From Actinacidiphila paucisporea (GTDB lineage: Bacteria > Actinomycetota > Actinomycetes > Streptomycetales > Streptomycetaceae): a stretch of 64,000 bases of DNA. Made by a program: the position numbers and the translations under genes. Positions 29,105-38,160 of this stretch are shown in pieces. The stretch spans positions 1 to 64,000 of the forward strand of contig NZ_FRBI01000002.1 in assembly GCF_900142575.1 (NCBI RefSeq). The letters run 5' to 3'. Each line of letters starts with the position of its first letter. Positions within the stretch are counted from its first letter, which is position 1. The notes under the pieces were generated by a model, which worked only from the letters and a program-made list of their open reading frames with translations, made no database searches and was not told the origin of the DNA.

Positions 29105-29694
29105 GACTGCTTTCCGGGGGTGGTCTCCGGCGCGGTCGAGACCAGGACGAACTCGTTGTGCCGGAAGAGCCGTCCCGCGACCCGCGGCAGCGGGAAGGAG
29201 TAGGCCCGGCGCACGTCGAGCCCGGCGGCCCGCGCCTCCTCGGTCAGCTCGGCGAAGCCGACGAAGCGCACGTGCGTGGCGTCGCTGGCGAAGCCCGCCT
29301 CCTGCGGGGTGATCAGCACCGCCCGGCCGCCGGGCCGCACGTACGGCAGGTACGTCGCCAGCAGCGACGACGCCCTCGCCGCGTCCAGGTGCTCCAGGAC
29401 GTGCGCGCACAGCAGGCTGTCGAACGAGCCCGGTACGCAGCCGGTCGCGACGAACTCCTCCGGGGTGTACGCGGTCAGGCCGCGCGCGCGGGCCGCCGCG
29501 ACCGAGTGCTCGTTGTGGTCCACGCCGACGCTGCCCGGGGCGCAGTGCCGCAGATTCCGGCCCACCCCGCAGCCGACGTCCAGCACCCTGCCCAGCCGCA
29601 GCCGGCGCAGATTCCAGCGGTAGGGCGCCTGGGTGGGCAGCAGCCGCCGGGCCAGCAGCCGGGCGGTGTAGTCGGGGGTGGCGGTGTCGGCCAT
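29101..29694 (-). CDS. SAM-dependent methyltransferase (class I)
   Basis: This 197-aa enzyme has the class I signature: motif I VLDVGCGVGRNLRHC, an acidic residue at the end of strand 2 (GVDHNEH), SFDSLLCAHVLEHLD (motif II region) and VRPGGRAVLITP (motif III). It resembles methyltransferases of the Methyltransf_11 group found in polysaccharide clusters. The substrate is probably a sugar or lipid-linked glycan of the same operon (inference). The ATG at 29694 (MADTATPDYT) has an AAAGGCGA element upstream. The downstream small gene starts within its stop codon. Confidence 0.88.
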   Translation of the reverse strand: MADTATPDYTARLLARRLLPTQAPYRWNLRRLRLGRVLDVGCGVGRNLRHCAPGSVGVDHNEHSVAAARARGLTAYTPEEFVATGCVPGSFDSLLCAHVLEHLDAARASSLLATYLPYVRPGGRAVLITPQEAGFASDATHVRFVGFAELTEEARAAGLDVRRAYSFPLPRVAGRLFRHNEFVLVSTAPETTPGKQS

Positions 29695-29851
29695 CGGGTC
29701 GCCTTTCGCGGATGGGTGGTGTCCGAGCGTGTGGATGAGACCTGCGGGGGAGTTCAGTGGCGGCTGCGGTCCGGGAGCCGAGCGCTCACAGGGCGGCCCG
29801 GCCGTCGAAGGTGATACGGGGCCAGAGCAGCCCCGTCCCCCCGTCCCCCCG

Positions 29852-30835
29852 TCACCCGCCGCCCTCCGCGGCCCGTGCACCGCCGCGCCGCCCCGCGGCC
29901 GGCCCGGCGCCCGCGGCCGACTCCGTCGGCGGTGCGGGCGGCGGCATCCGGCCCGGGGAGAAGGCGTGGCAGAGGAGCGGCGCCGCGGCCCGGGGGGCCG
30001 AGGGGAGGAGGGTCAGGGCGTGGAGGCGGGAGGACCAGTGGCGGTGGGCGGCGCGGGCGGCGCGGGGCCAGCCGTGGCGGGTGAGGCGGGTGGCGGTGGT
30101 GAGGAAGAAGTCGCGGGCCTCGGTGAAGCGGGCGCCGCTCACCGCCTCGGTGGCGGAGGCGCTGACCCGGTGGCGGCGGTAGCGGAAGCAGACCTCCGGG
30201 TCGGTGGCGAGCACGGCGCCGTCCAGGAGCAGGTCGACGACGACCGCGAGGTCCTGGATGACGCCGAGGTCGGCCCGGAAGGGGTGGCGGCGCAGCGCGT
30301 CGGTGCGCCAGCACAGGGAGGGGAAGTAGAGCCAGTTGCCGCGCAGCAGGCTGACCGCCAGGTCCTCGCCGCCGAGCAGGGCGGGCGCCGTGCGGATGCC
30401 GGCCGGGGCGTAGAGGTGCCGCTTCGCGGTGTCGACCAGACTTCGGCGCGGCCGCCCCGCCGCGTCCACGACCTGCACCCCGGGCTGCACCATCGCCGCC
30501 TGCGGTGCCCGCCGCAGCGCCCGGCGCACGGTCCGCAGATAGCCGGGCAGCATCAGGTCGTCGCAACCCATGAGGACGACGTGCGGTGCCCGTGCCAGCT
30601 GCACGCAGCGGTTGAAATTGCCGGTCACACCGAGACTGCGCGCGTTGCGCAGGTAGCTCACCCGGGGGTCGCCGAGCCCGGCGAACCACTCGGGCACCCC
30701 CGGCTCGCACCCGTCGTCGACCACCGTCAGGTGCCAGTCCTCGCCGTCCTGCGCCTGCACGCTGCGTACCGCGGCCCGCAGCAGCGGCACGTCGCCGTAG
30801 TACGGGATCATCACGTCGACGGCACGCGCGCTCAC
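29852..30835 (-). CDS. Family 2 glycosyltransferase
   Basis: This 327-aa GT-A enzyme has the N-terminal segment VDVMIPYYGDVPLLRAAVRSVQ, the nucleotide-binding acidic residues in TVVDDGCEPG, and MGCDDLMLPG in place of the D-x-D metal site. The aspartates in GVIQDLAVVVDLLLDG fit the acceptor side. The last ~40 residues are a low-complexity Ala/Pro/Gly tail. It probably transfers an activated sugar onto the growing envelope glycan. The GTG at 30835 overlaps the stop of the upstream GT2 by four bases, so they are coupled. The donor and acceptor are unknown. Confidence 0.88.
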   Translation of the reverse strand: MSARAVDVMIPYYGDVPLLRAAVRSVQAQDGEDWHLTVVDDGCEPGVPEWFAGLGDPRVSYLRNARSLGVTGNFNRCVQLARAPHVVLMGCDDLMLPGYLRTVRRALRRAPQAAMVQPGVQVVDAAGRPRRSLVDTAKRHLYAPAGIRTAPALLGGEDLAVSLLRGNWLYFPSLCWRTDALRRHPFRADLGVIQDLAVVVDLLLDGAVLATDPEVCFRYRRHRVSASATEAVSGARFTEARDFFLTTATRLTRHGWPRAARAAHRHWSSRLHALTLLPSAPRAAAPLLCHAFSPGRMPPPAPPTESAAGAGPAAGRRGGARAAEGGG

Positions 30836-31611
30836 CTGGCGGCCCCCGCGGGCTCGGGCACCCGGGCGGCGGGCTCGGCGCGCTGCGGCGCGGGGACCCG
30901 GCGGGTCAGGGCGAGCAGCAGCACCAGCGCGGTCCTGGCCAGGTAGACCAGCGCCCGGGCGGGCGACTGGCTGGGCACCCCGGTGGTGCGCGGCCGCATG
31001 GCCACCGGCACCTGCCGCACCCGGTAGCCGCAGCGCAGGGCGCCGACCATGCTCTCGACGGTGTCGCCCAGGTACTCGGCCGGATACCAGCGGGCGAAGA
31101 AGGCGATCATGTCGCGGTTGCAGGCCCGCAAGCCGGAGGTCGCGTCGGTCAGCCGGGTGCCGGCCATCCCGGACAGCACCAGCGACAGCAGCCGCATCGA
31201 CCAGCGGCGCGGGCCGCGCACCCGGTAGTCGCCCACGCCCGCGAACCGGGCGCCGACGACCAGGTCGGCGGTCTCCAGTGCGGCCAGCAGCGCGGGCACG
31301 TACCCGGGGTCGTGCTGGCCGTCGGCGTCGACCTGCACGGCGGTGTCGTAGCCCTGGTCCAGGGCGTAGCGGTAGCCGGTGCGCATGGCGCCGCCCACCC
31401 CGAGGTTGTACGGCAGCCGGGCCACCCGGGCGCCGGCCGCGCGGGCGGTCTGCGCGGTGCGGTCGGTGGAGCCGTCGTCCACCACCAGGACGTCGGCGGC
31501 CGGGACCGCGGCCCGCAGCTCGGCCAGCACCGCCGACAGGCCCTCGGCCTCGTTCCAGGCGGGCACGATGACCAGGATCCGCCGCGCCGCCGCACCCGCG
31601 TCCGGCGTCAT
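30832..31611 (-). CDS. Polyprenyl-phosphate sugar synthase-like GT2 (DPM1-like)
   Basis: This 259-aa family 2 glycosyltransferase resembles dolichyl-phosphate mannose synthase: ILVIVPAWNEAEGLSAVLAEL, VDDGSTDRT, the NLGVGGAMRTGYRYAL segment, the D-x-D site VQVDADGQHDP, and a late RPRTTGVPSQSP region. A single hydrophobic helix, ALVYLARTALVLLLAL, lies near the C-terminus. Such enzymes load a sugar onto polyprenyl phosphate for use by membrane GT-C transferases, which fits the two membrane proteins downstream. The ATG at 31611 overlaps the DUF2304 stop by four bases, a pairing that recurs for DPM1-like GT2 and DUF2304. Confidence 0.9.
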   Translation of the reverse strand: MTPDAGAAARRILVIVPAWNEAEGLSAVLAELRAAVPAADVLVVDDGSTDRTAQTARAAGARVARLPYNLGVGGAMRTGYRYALDQGYDTAVQVDADGQHDPGYVPALLAALETADLVVGARFAGVGDYRVRGPRRWSMRLLSLVLSGMAGTRLTDATSGLRACNRDMIAFFARWYPAEYLGDTVESMVGALRCGYRVRQVPVAMRPRTTGVPSQSPARALVYLARTALVLLLALTRRVPAPQRAEPAARVPEPAGAAR

Positions 31612-31982
31612 ACGGAGCCGCCCCGCATACGGCAGCCCGACGGCCGGTCCTGCTCCTCCAGAGCCGTCCTGATCAGGGCGATCTCCTCGGCGAGCGTCCT
31701 GGTCTCCTCCTCCAGGCGGCTGGACTCCCAGCTCAGGTGCAGGCACACCAGGAGAAGCAGCACGATCCCGGCGAAGAGCACCAGGCTGGCGCCCGACACG
31801 ATGCCGAGGCCGCGCGCCAGCGAGTCCAGCATCTGCGGGAACAGCCCGAGCGGCACCACCGCGGAGCCCACCGCCAGCCACAGCGCCGCGTACTTCTCCC
31901 GCAGCTGGTGCCGGCGCAGCAGCTCCAGAATGCAGGCCAGCAGGGCCAGTCCGGTGAGCGAGGTGATCACGGACAGGTGCAC
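31608..31982 (-). CDS. DUF2304 family membrane protein
   Basis: This 124-aa protein has about three transmembrane helices (VITSLTGLALLACILELL, YAALWLAVGSAVVPLGLF and SLVLFAGIVLLLLVCLHL) and a cytoplasmic coiled-coil-like tail (SRLEEETRTLAEEIALIRTAL). The pattern LRREKYAALWL, here LREKYAALWL, is the DUF2304 signature. Genes of this family sit beside DPM1-like glycosyltransferases, where the protein probably anchors or assists the synthase at the membrane (inference). The start is the GTG at 31982. Its stop overlaps the next gene by four bases. Confidence 0.88.
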   Translation of the reverse strand: MHLSVITSLTGLALLACILELLRRHQLREKYAALWLAVGSAVVPLGLFPQMLDSLARGLGIVSGASLVLFAGIVLLLLVCLHLSWESSRLEEETRTLAEEIALIRTALEEQDRPSGCRMRGGSV

Positions 31983-32063
31983 GGTGGGGGCCTCCTGGGG
32001 TCCTGCGGGGATTGCGGGTCGTCGTCGCGGGCCGAATGCGGCCGGCCGGGCCGCCCCGCTTCA

Positions 32064-35000
32064 TCAGATGCGCGGCCCGCGCAGAATCAGGTCCGCCACG
32101 CGGGAGGCGGCGCGGCCGTCGTCCAGATGGCAGAAGGCGGCCCGGAAGGCGTCGTAGGCCGCGCCGTGCGGCCGCACCGCGGCGGCCGGGTCGCGCAGCG
32201 CCGCGATCAGCTCGGGCGTGGTCGACAGCAGCGGTCCCGGCGCCTGGGCCTCGAAGTCGAAGGTGAAGCCGCGCAGGGTGTCGCGCATATGGGCGAGGTC
32301 GGGGGTGTGCAGCAGGATCGGGCGGCCGGTGACGGCGAAGTCCGCGAGCACCGAGGAGTAGTCGGTGACCAGCACGTCGGCGGCGAGCAGCAGTTCCGCC
32401 AGGTCCGGGTGGCCCGACACGTCGCGGACGAAGCCGCCGGCGCCCGGCACGGTGTCGGCGACCAGCGGGTGCGCGCGGACCAGCAGCACATGGGTGCCGC
32501 CCAGTTCCGCCTCCAGCGCCGCGAGGTCGGCGGTCAGGTGCAGCCGCTGGTGGGCGGCGTCGTAGGCCTCGTCGTCGCGTACGGTCGGCGCGTAGAGCAC
32601 CACCGTGCGCCCCGGCGGCAGGCCGAGCCTGGCGCGTACGTCCTCGGCGATCTTGTCGCGGTCCTCGCCGCTGAGCAGGTCGTTGCGCGGCAGCCCGGTC
32701 TCGGCGACCTCGCCGGCGAAGGCCAGGGCGCGGCGCAGCGCCGGGGTGGACTGCGCGTTGGGCGACAGCAGGACGGTCCACTGGCCGCCGCGCAGCGGCT
32801 GCGGCCACATGTGGGTGAGGTCGGCGCACAGGGTGCCCGCCAGGTCCTGGCCGAAGCGCTTGACGGGGGTGCCGCGCCAGGTCTGCACGACGTGCTGGCC
32901 GTCCCTGCGGTGGAAGAAGCCGGGCAGGTGGCTGTTGGTGACGATGTGCCGGCTGCGGGCCAGCGCCTCGTACCAGGCGTGGCTGCCGAGCACCACGGAC
33001 CGCGCGGCGGCCGGCACCGCCGTCGTACGGTCCGCGACGACCCACACGTGGTCCAGGGCGGCGCCGCGCCGCACCAGTTCGTCGTGGACGGCGCGCGGCG
33101 AGTCGTCGCAGCGGCGGCCGTCGAAGCTGCTGTAGAGGACGCTGTCGGTGAGCTGGCGGCGGGCCAGCACCGGGTAGCGGCGCTCGCGCAGCATCCGCTG
33201 CCGGTACGGTCCGCGGTCCGCGGCGGGGACGGCGGAGCCCGCGGCCACGAACAGGTGGTCGTGGAAGCGGCGGTCCAGTCGTAGCGGCCGTGTCCCGTCC
33301 ACCGGCGCGGGCTCCAGCGGCAGTTGGGCCATCGCGGCGGGTGCGACCCGCACGGGCGTGTCCGTGCCGCCGGCCCGCAGGTGCAGATACCAGCGCCCGG
33401 CGTGCGGCAGCGCCCCGACGTCCACGGCGGCCGAGAACCGGCAGCCCTCCGCGTCGGCCACGACCTCCGACCCGGTCTCGGCGCCGTACGTGCCGTGCCG
33501 CAGCATCAGCCGGACGCCCTCGGCGGCCGCGCCCGGGGGCAGTTCGCCGGAGACCAGGAGGTGGCCGTCCGGGGTGAAGGACAGGTTGTCGGCGACGGCC
33601 TGGGGGGTGCGGTCGCGCAGCACGAGGTTGCCGGCCGCCGTGCCCTCGACGGAGAGTTCGCGGGGCCGGCGGTCGCCGAGGCGGTCGTCAGGGGGGAGGG
33701 GGTATCGGCCGGCGGGGAGGTCGCGGTCGAGGCTGACGCGGGCGTGGCCGCCGTCGGGGAAGAGGGCCTCGGCCGTCCAGGTCGCCGTCGTCTCGGGGGC
33801 GACCTCCTTCGGCAGCCCCGCCATCGGGGGCCGGGCACCGCCCAGCGCGGCGAGCGGGACGTCGGCGGCGAGCGTGGTCCAGCCGCCGGCGGCCGGCTCG
33901 CCCGAGGGGGTCAGCGGGTGGTCGAAGGTGGCGCCCGTGGTCTGCTGGGTCAGCCGCAGCGCGACCGGCCGCGTGCGGTCGCGGACCGCCAGGTCCAGGT
34001 GGATCACGCCGTCGCCGGAAGGGCGGTGGGCGGTCAGCCGGCGGGTGACGGGCTCGACCGACAGGTGGAGCCGGCCGTCGTTGTACCAGGGCACCAGCCG
34101 GGTGTCGTCGTCCAGCCGGAAGGGGACGGGCGACGAGCCCGCGCCGGCCTCGTCGGGGCGCAGCGCGGCCGGGCGCACGCCGGCGGCACCGGCGACCACG
34201 ATGCCCAGCCGCCACTGCGCCCGCTTCCAGCCGCCGTCGGTGCGCAGCCGGGCCGGGTCGACGGTGATCTCGAAACCGGACCAGTCGTAACAGTGGCGTT
34301 CCTGCGTCTGCTCGTCGGTGACGTCGGGGACCCGCACCGTGCGCACCGGCAGCAGCAGCCTGCGCCGCCCGCAGGTGGCGACGGCGGTCTTGAGCGAGGA
34401 GCGCTTGGTGCGGGCGTCGACGTTGCGGATGTACGCGTATCCCTTGAGCACCAGCTTGCCGTCGCGCCACTCCAGGTCCCGCAGCCGGGCGACGACCGGC
34501 AGGTCGGTGGTGCCGGTCGCGGTCGCCGCCCGGGACAGCCGCACCGGTGAGCCGTCGGGGCGTACGACGACGGCCCGCTTGCGCAGCGGCAGCCCGGCGA
34601 GGTCGAAGACGGTGCGCCCGCCGTGCTGTTCGTGGCCCAGCACCGTCAGCAGGTCGTCGAGCCGGCCCTCCCTGATCAGCTCCCAGCGCAGCCGCAGCTC
34701 CACTGGCAGCCCGGGGTAAAGAGCGGGGTCGACGCGGCTGAGGTAGTCGCCCGCGCGGTCCATGAAGACCCGGTGGTATTCGGGTCCCGCCATCGGCAGG
34801 GCCTCGATGAAGTACAGCAGGTCGTCGGTGAGCACCGACCGGTCGTAGTCCCGCTTGTGCCTGCTCCAGCGGGTGTTGGCCGGGTCGGCGAGGAAGCGCG
34901 AGACCCCGTCGACGGCCGCGATCCGGTCGCGTACGCCCCTGACGTCGGTACGCCGCCGGGTGATCGAGCCCTCGCGGATGCGCCAGTAGTACACGTGCTC

Positions 35001-35606
35001 GTGCAGCACGTCGACGGCGTCGGCGAGGAAGTGCGCGGGGATCGTCAGCGGCGTGTCCTCGTAGAGCACGCCCTCGGGGAAGGCGAGTTCGTGCTTGTCC
35101 CAGAAGGTGCGGCGGAAGACCTTGTTCCAGGCCACCCGGTCCGACAGCAGGCCCAGGTCGCGGGTGATGTGGGTGCGGCTGACCGTCCTGGTCATGCCGC
35201 GGTGCTGCCAGGCCTGGCTGCGGCCCGCCGTCGTCAGCCGGTAGACGTTGCCGGTGGCGAAGTCCGAGCCGGACCGGTCGAGCAGGCCGGTCAGCTGCTC
35301 GTACGCCCGCGGCGGCAGCACGTCGTCGCTGTCGATGAAGGTCAGGTACGCCGTCGCCGGGTCGGCGTTGCGTGCACCGGTGTTGCGGGCGTGGCCGAGG
35401 CCGCCGTTGTCCTGGGAGACCAGCCGGAAGCGCGGGTCGCGGGCGGCGAACGCCCGCGCGATGTCCGCACTGGCGTCCGTCGAACCGTCGTCCACCATCA
35501 CCACGTCAAGCTCTGCCAGCGTCTGCGCGGCGATCGACCGCAGGCACTCCTCCAGGTACTGCTCGATGTTGTAGACGGGGACGACGACGGTCAGGCGGGG
35601 CGTCAT
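32064..35606 (-). CDS. Bifunctional GT2 + CDP-glycerol glycerophosphotransferase (TagF-like), large
   Basis: This 1180-aa fusion starts with a family 2 glycosyltransferase (about 1-300: TVVVPVYNIEQYLEECLRSI, VDDGSTDAS, FIDSDDVLPP). A central region of about 450 residues follows, rich in beta-strand-like segments and without a recognised family. It ends with a TagF/glyphos-transferase domain (about 790-1180) showing YAPTVRDD, LLVRAHPL and VTDYSSVLADFAV. The usual T-W-H-G-T-P motif reads TWRGTPVK, so the catalytic His is Arg911. The ATG at 35606 has AAAGGAG 11 nt upstream. It heads the minus-strand glycopolymer chain. A polymerase or transferase of glycerol-phosphate or similar units is likely, with activity in doubt because of the substitution. 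Confidence 0.88.
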   Translation of the reverse strand: MTPRLTVVVPVYNIEQYLEECLRSIAAQTLAELDVVMVDDGSTDASADIARAFAARDPRFRLVSQDNGGLGHARNTGARNADPATAYLTFIDSDDVLPPRAYEQLTGLLDRSGSDFATGNVYRLTTAGRSQAWQHRGMTRTVSRTHITRDLGLLSDRVAWNKVFRRTFWDKHELAFPEGVLYEDTPLTIPAHFLADAVDVLHEHVYYWRIREGSITRRRTDVRGVRDRIAAVDGVSRFLADPANTRWSRHKRDYDRSVLTDDLLYFIEALPMAGPEYHRVFMDRAGDYLSRVDPALYPGLPVELRLRWELIREGRLDDLLTVLGHEQHGGRTVFDLAGLPLRKRAVVVRPDGSPVRLSRAATATGTTDLPVVARLRDLEWRDGKLVLKGYAYIRNVDARTKRSSLKTAVATCGRRRLLLPVRTVRVPDVTDEQTQERHCYDWSGFEITVDPARLRTDGGWKRAQWRLGIVVAGAAGVRPAALRPDEAGAGSSPVPFRLDDDTRLVPWYNDGRLHLSVEPVTRRLTAHRPSGDGVIHLDLAVRDRTRPVALRLTQQTTGATFDHPLTPSGEPAAGGWTTLAADVPLAALGGARPPMAGLPKEVAPETTATWTAEALFPDGGHARVSLDRDLPAGRYPLPPDDRLGDRRPRELSVEGTAAGNLVLRDRTPQAVADNLSFTPDGHLLVSGELPPGAAAEGVRLMLRHGTYGAETGSEVVADAEGCRFSAAVDVGALPHAGRWYLHLRAGGTDTPVRVAPAAMAQLPLEPAPVDGTRPLRLDRRFHDHLFVAAGSAVPAADRGPYRQRMLRERRYPVLARRQLTDSVLYSSFDGRRCDDSPRAVHDELVRRGAALDHVWVVADRTTAVPAAARSVVLGSHAWYEALARSRHIVTNSHLPGFFHRRDGQHVVQTWRGTPVKRFGQDLAGTLCADLTHMWPQPLRGGQWTVLLSPNAQSTPALRRALAFAGEVAETGLPRNDLLSGEDRDKIAEDVRARLGLPPGRTVVLYAPTVRDDEAYDAAHQRLHLTADLAALEAELGGTHVLLVRAHPLVADTVPGAGGFVRDVSGHPDLAELLLAADVLVTDYSSVLADFAVTGRPILLHTPDLAHMRDTLRGFTFDFEAQAPGPLLSTTPELIAALRDPAAAVRPHGAAYDAFRAAFCHLDDGRAASRVADLILRGPRI

Positions 35607-35792
35607 GGGGGACAACGCTCCTTTCTGGGCGGCGGTGGCAGACCATGCCGTGTGCTCAACTCGCCCCGCCCCCAGCGGTCACCGAAGGTAGGCCGAACGA
35701 GCGACACGACCCCCGGATCGACAGAGCGTGCGCGGCCAATTACCCTCGGACGTTATCCCGTGCCGGTAACCACCGATGTGTCCAGGATGGTC

Positions 35793-38033
35793 ATGCCCCG
35801 TTTCAGCGTCGTCGTTCCCGCCCACCGCGCGCAGGGCTTCCTGCGCCCCTGCCTGGAGTCCGTCCTCGACCAGTCCGGCGGCGACGTCGAGGTGATCGCG
35901 GTGGACGACGCCTCCCCCGACGCGTGCGGCGCGATCATCGCCGACCTCGCCGCCGCCGACCAGCGCGTCGTACCGGTGCGCCTGGACCGCACCGGCGGCA
36001 CCGGGAAGGCCAGGGACGCCGGCGCCGCCCGCGCCACCGGCGACTACCTGCTCTTCCTCGACGCCGACGACCTCATGGCACCCGGCACCCTCGCCGCCCT
36101 CGCCGCCCGGCTCACCCGCACCGGCGACCCCGACGTGCTGCTGTACGACCACGAGCGCTTCACCGTGTGGGAGAACGTCCAGGAAAGCGGCGACGGCGAC
36201 TTCCTGGCCGCCGCGGGCACCCGCGTCTTCACCGCCGCCGACCTCCCCGACTGCCTGGCCTGCTACCCCGCCGCCTGGAACCGCGCGGTGCGCAGGGACC
36301 TCTGGACCTCACACGCCTTCACCTTCGGCGACGCCCCCTACGCCGACATCACCGTCGCCACCCGGGTGCTCACCGCCGCGCCGCGCATCGCCTGCCTCGA
36401 CCGGGTGTGCGTCCGCTGGCGCAGGCGCCGCTCCGGCAGCCTCACCACCACCCGCGGCGCCCACCACCTGGCCGTCATCGACCGCTACGCCGAGCTGTTC
36501 GCCGACCCCGACCTGCCCGGGGACGCCGGGCGGGCCGCGCTCTACGGCCAGATGGCCGCGATGCTGATGGCCGTCGGCGAGGACCGGCTCACCCCCGAGG
36601 CCACCCCCGACTTCGTCCGCCGGGCGGGCCGGCTGCTCACCGAGCACCGCCCGGCCGGCTGGGCCGCCCCCGAGCCGAACGAGGCCCGCTGGGTCAGGGC
36701 CGCGGGCACCGGCTCCTACGGCCGCTACCGCGCCGCCCTGGGCGCGCGGGCCGCCGCCATGCACCTCGCCAAGAAGGCCAGGGCCCGCAGGAACGGCCTG
36801 GCCCGCGCCCTCTTCCAGCGCTACTACCGGATGCGGCTGCGCCGCCCCGTCGACCCGGACCTGGTCCTCTACGCGGCCTACTGGAACCGCGGGGTGTCCT
36901 GCAACCCCGCCGCGATCTACCGCAAGGCCGCGGAGATCGCCCCCCACCTGCGCGGCGTCTGGGTCGTCAACAAACGCGACCGGGACGCGCTGCCGCCCGG
37001 CGTCGACCACGTCATCGTCAACTCCCGCCGCTACTGGGACGTCCTGGCCAGGGCCGGCTACCTCGTCAACAACGCGAACTTCACCGGCAACGTGGTCAAG
37101 CGGCCCGAGCAGACGTACGTCCAGACGCACCACGGCACACCGCTCAAGCACATGGGCATGGACCTGCGGGCGCGGCCCGCCGTCGGCAAGGGCATGAGCT
37201 TCGGCCGGCTCCTCGACCACGCCGACCAGTGGGACTACTCCCTGGTCTCCAACCAGCACTCGGCGGAGGTCTTCGACCGGGTCTACCCCAGCGGCTACCG
37301 CACCCTGCCCACCGGCTACCCCCGCAACGACGTCTTCTACACCTCAGGACCCGACGACGTCCGCCGCGCCCGCCAGGCCCTCGGCATCGCCCCCGGCACG
37401 ACGGCGATCCTCTACGCCCCCACCCACCGGGACTACCAGCGGGAGTTCGTCCTCCCGCTGGACCTGGAACGCCTGGCCCGCGAACTCGGCCCCGGCTACA
37501 CGCTGCTCGTGCGGGCCCACTACTTCTATGGGCAGAGCCCGCAGCTCGAAGCGCTGCACGCGGCCGGCGCCGTCGTGGACGTCTCCGGGCACCCTTGCGT
37601 GGAGGAGCTGTGCCTCGCGTCCGACGCGCTGGTCACCGACTTCTCGTCGCTCATGTTCGACTACGCCAACCTCGACCGGCCGATCGTGATCCACGCGGCC
37701 GACTGGGCGGCCTACCGGGCCGCCCGGGGCGTCTACTTCGACCTGCTGTCGGGGCGGCCCGGCGAGACGCCGGGGGCTGTCGCCGCCGACGAGGTGTCCC
37801 TGGCCGAGCTCTTCCGCGGCGGCGCGTGGGACGACGGCCCGGCCAATGCCCTGCGGGCGGCTTTTCGGGAACGCTTCTGCGGCTACGACGACGGGCTTGC
37901 CGCTGAGCGGGTCGTCCGCCGCGTCTTCCTCCACGAGGAGCCGCTGGTCCCCTACCGCCCCCTCCCGGACCGCCGCCCGGCCCCGTCCCCCGCCTCCCTG
38001 ACCACCCCGGCCCCCGCGGTCCCCACGCTCTGA
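35793..38033 (+). CDS. Bifunctional GT2 + CDP-glycerol glycerophosphotransferase (TagF-like)
   Basis: This 746-aa fusion has an N-terminal GT2 domain (MPRFSVVVPAHRAQGFL, VDDASPDACG, FLDADDLMAPG) and a C-terminal TagF-like domain with intact motifs: THHGTPLKHMGMDL (His446/His447), YAPTHRDY, LLVRAHYFY and VTDFSSLMFDYANLDRP. No membrane helix is present; TagF proteins attach peripherally. It probably adds a sugar and then a polyol- or glycerol-phosphate unit to a wall polymer (inference). ATG 35793 gives the same MPRFSV start as the paralogue at 38161-40404 and has AGGA six bases upstream; ATG 35787 is an alternative. It is divergent from the 1180-aa fusion and convergent with the paralogue. Confidence 0.9.
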   Translation: MPRFSVVVPAHRAQGFLRPCLESVLDQSGGDVEVIAVDDASPDACGAIIADLAAADQRVVPVRLDRTGGTGKARDAGAARATGDYLLFLDADDLMAPGTLAALAARLTRTGDPDVLLYDHERFTVWENVQESGDGDFLAAAGTRVFTAADLPDCLACYPAAWNRAVRRDLWTSHAFTFGDAPYADITVATRVLTAAPRIACLDRVCVRWRRRRSGSLTTTRGAHHLAVIDRYAELFADPDLPGDAGRAALYGQMAAMLMAVGEDRLTPEATPDFVRRAGRLLTEHRPAGWAAPEPNEARWVRAAGTGSYGRYRAALGARAAAMHLAKKARARRNGLARALFQRYYRMRLRRPVDPDLVLYAAYWNRGVSCNPAAIYRKAAEIAPHLRGVWVVNKRDRDALPPGVDHVIVNSRRYWDVLARAGYLVNNANFTGNVVKRPEQTYVQTHHGTPLKHMGMDLRARPAVGKGMSFGRLLDHADQWDYSLVSNQHSAEVFDRVYPSGYRTLPTGYPRNDVFYTSGPDDVRRARQALGIAPGTTAILYAPTHRDYQREFVLPLDLERLARELGPGYTLLVRAHYFYGQSPQLEALHAAGAVVDVSGHPCVEELCLASDALVTDFSSLMFDYANLDRPIVIHAADWAAYRAARGVYFDLLSGRPGETPGAVAADEVSLAELFRGGAWDDGPANALRAAFRERFCGYDDGLAAERVVRRVFLHEEPLVPYRPLPDRRPAPSPASLTTPAPAVPTL

Positions 38034-38160
38034 CCCCGCCCACAGCTCCGCTGGGCGGGTGGCCCTCTGCGCGGAGGGTGAGCGTTTTCAGGGGCACGGG
38101 GAACTGCGAGCCAAGCCACGGCGCAACCGCCGGCAAGGGACGCACCCCAGGGGCAGATGG
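38034..38160. repeat. Convergent-gene spacer: hairpin and dispersed-repeat-like sequence
   Basis: CCCGCCCA (38035-38042) pairs with TGGGCGGG (38052-38059) around a 9-nt loop, right after the stop of the plus-strand gene. CCCTC/GAGGG (38063-38067, 38074-38078) follows. The rest (GGGGCACGGGGAACTGCGAG, CAAGCCACGGCGC) resembles the dispersed intergenic repeat seen near 24680 and 62650-62930. The hairpins probably terminate one or both convergent genes. Confidence 0.5.

Noticed and set aside
34623..35792. A 390-codon N-terminal extension of the plus-strand TagF-like fusion
   Set aside because: It overlaps the divergent 1180-aa gene and reads as its shadow; the real start MPRFSV matches the paralogue.
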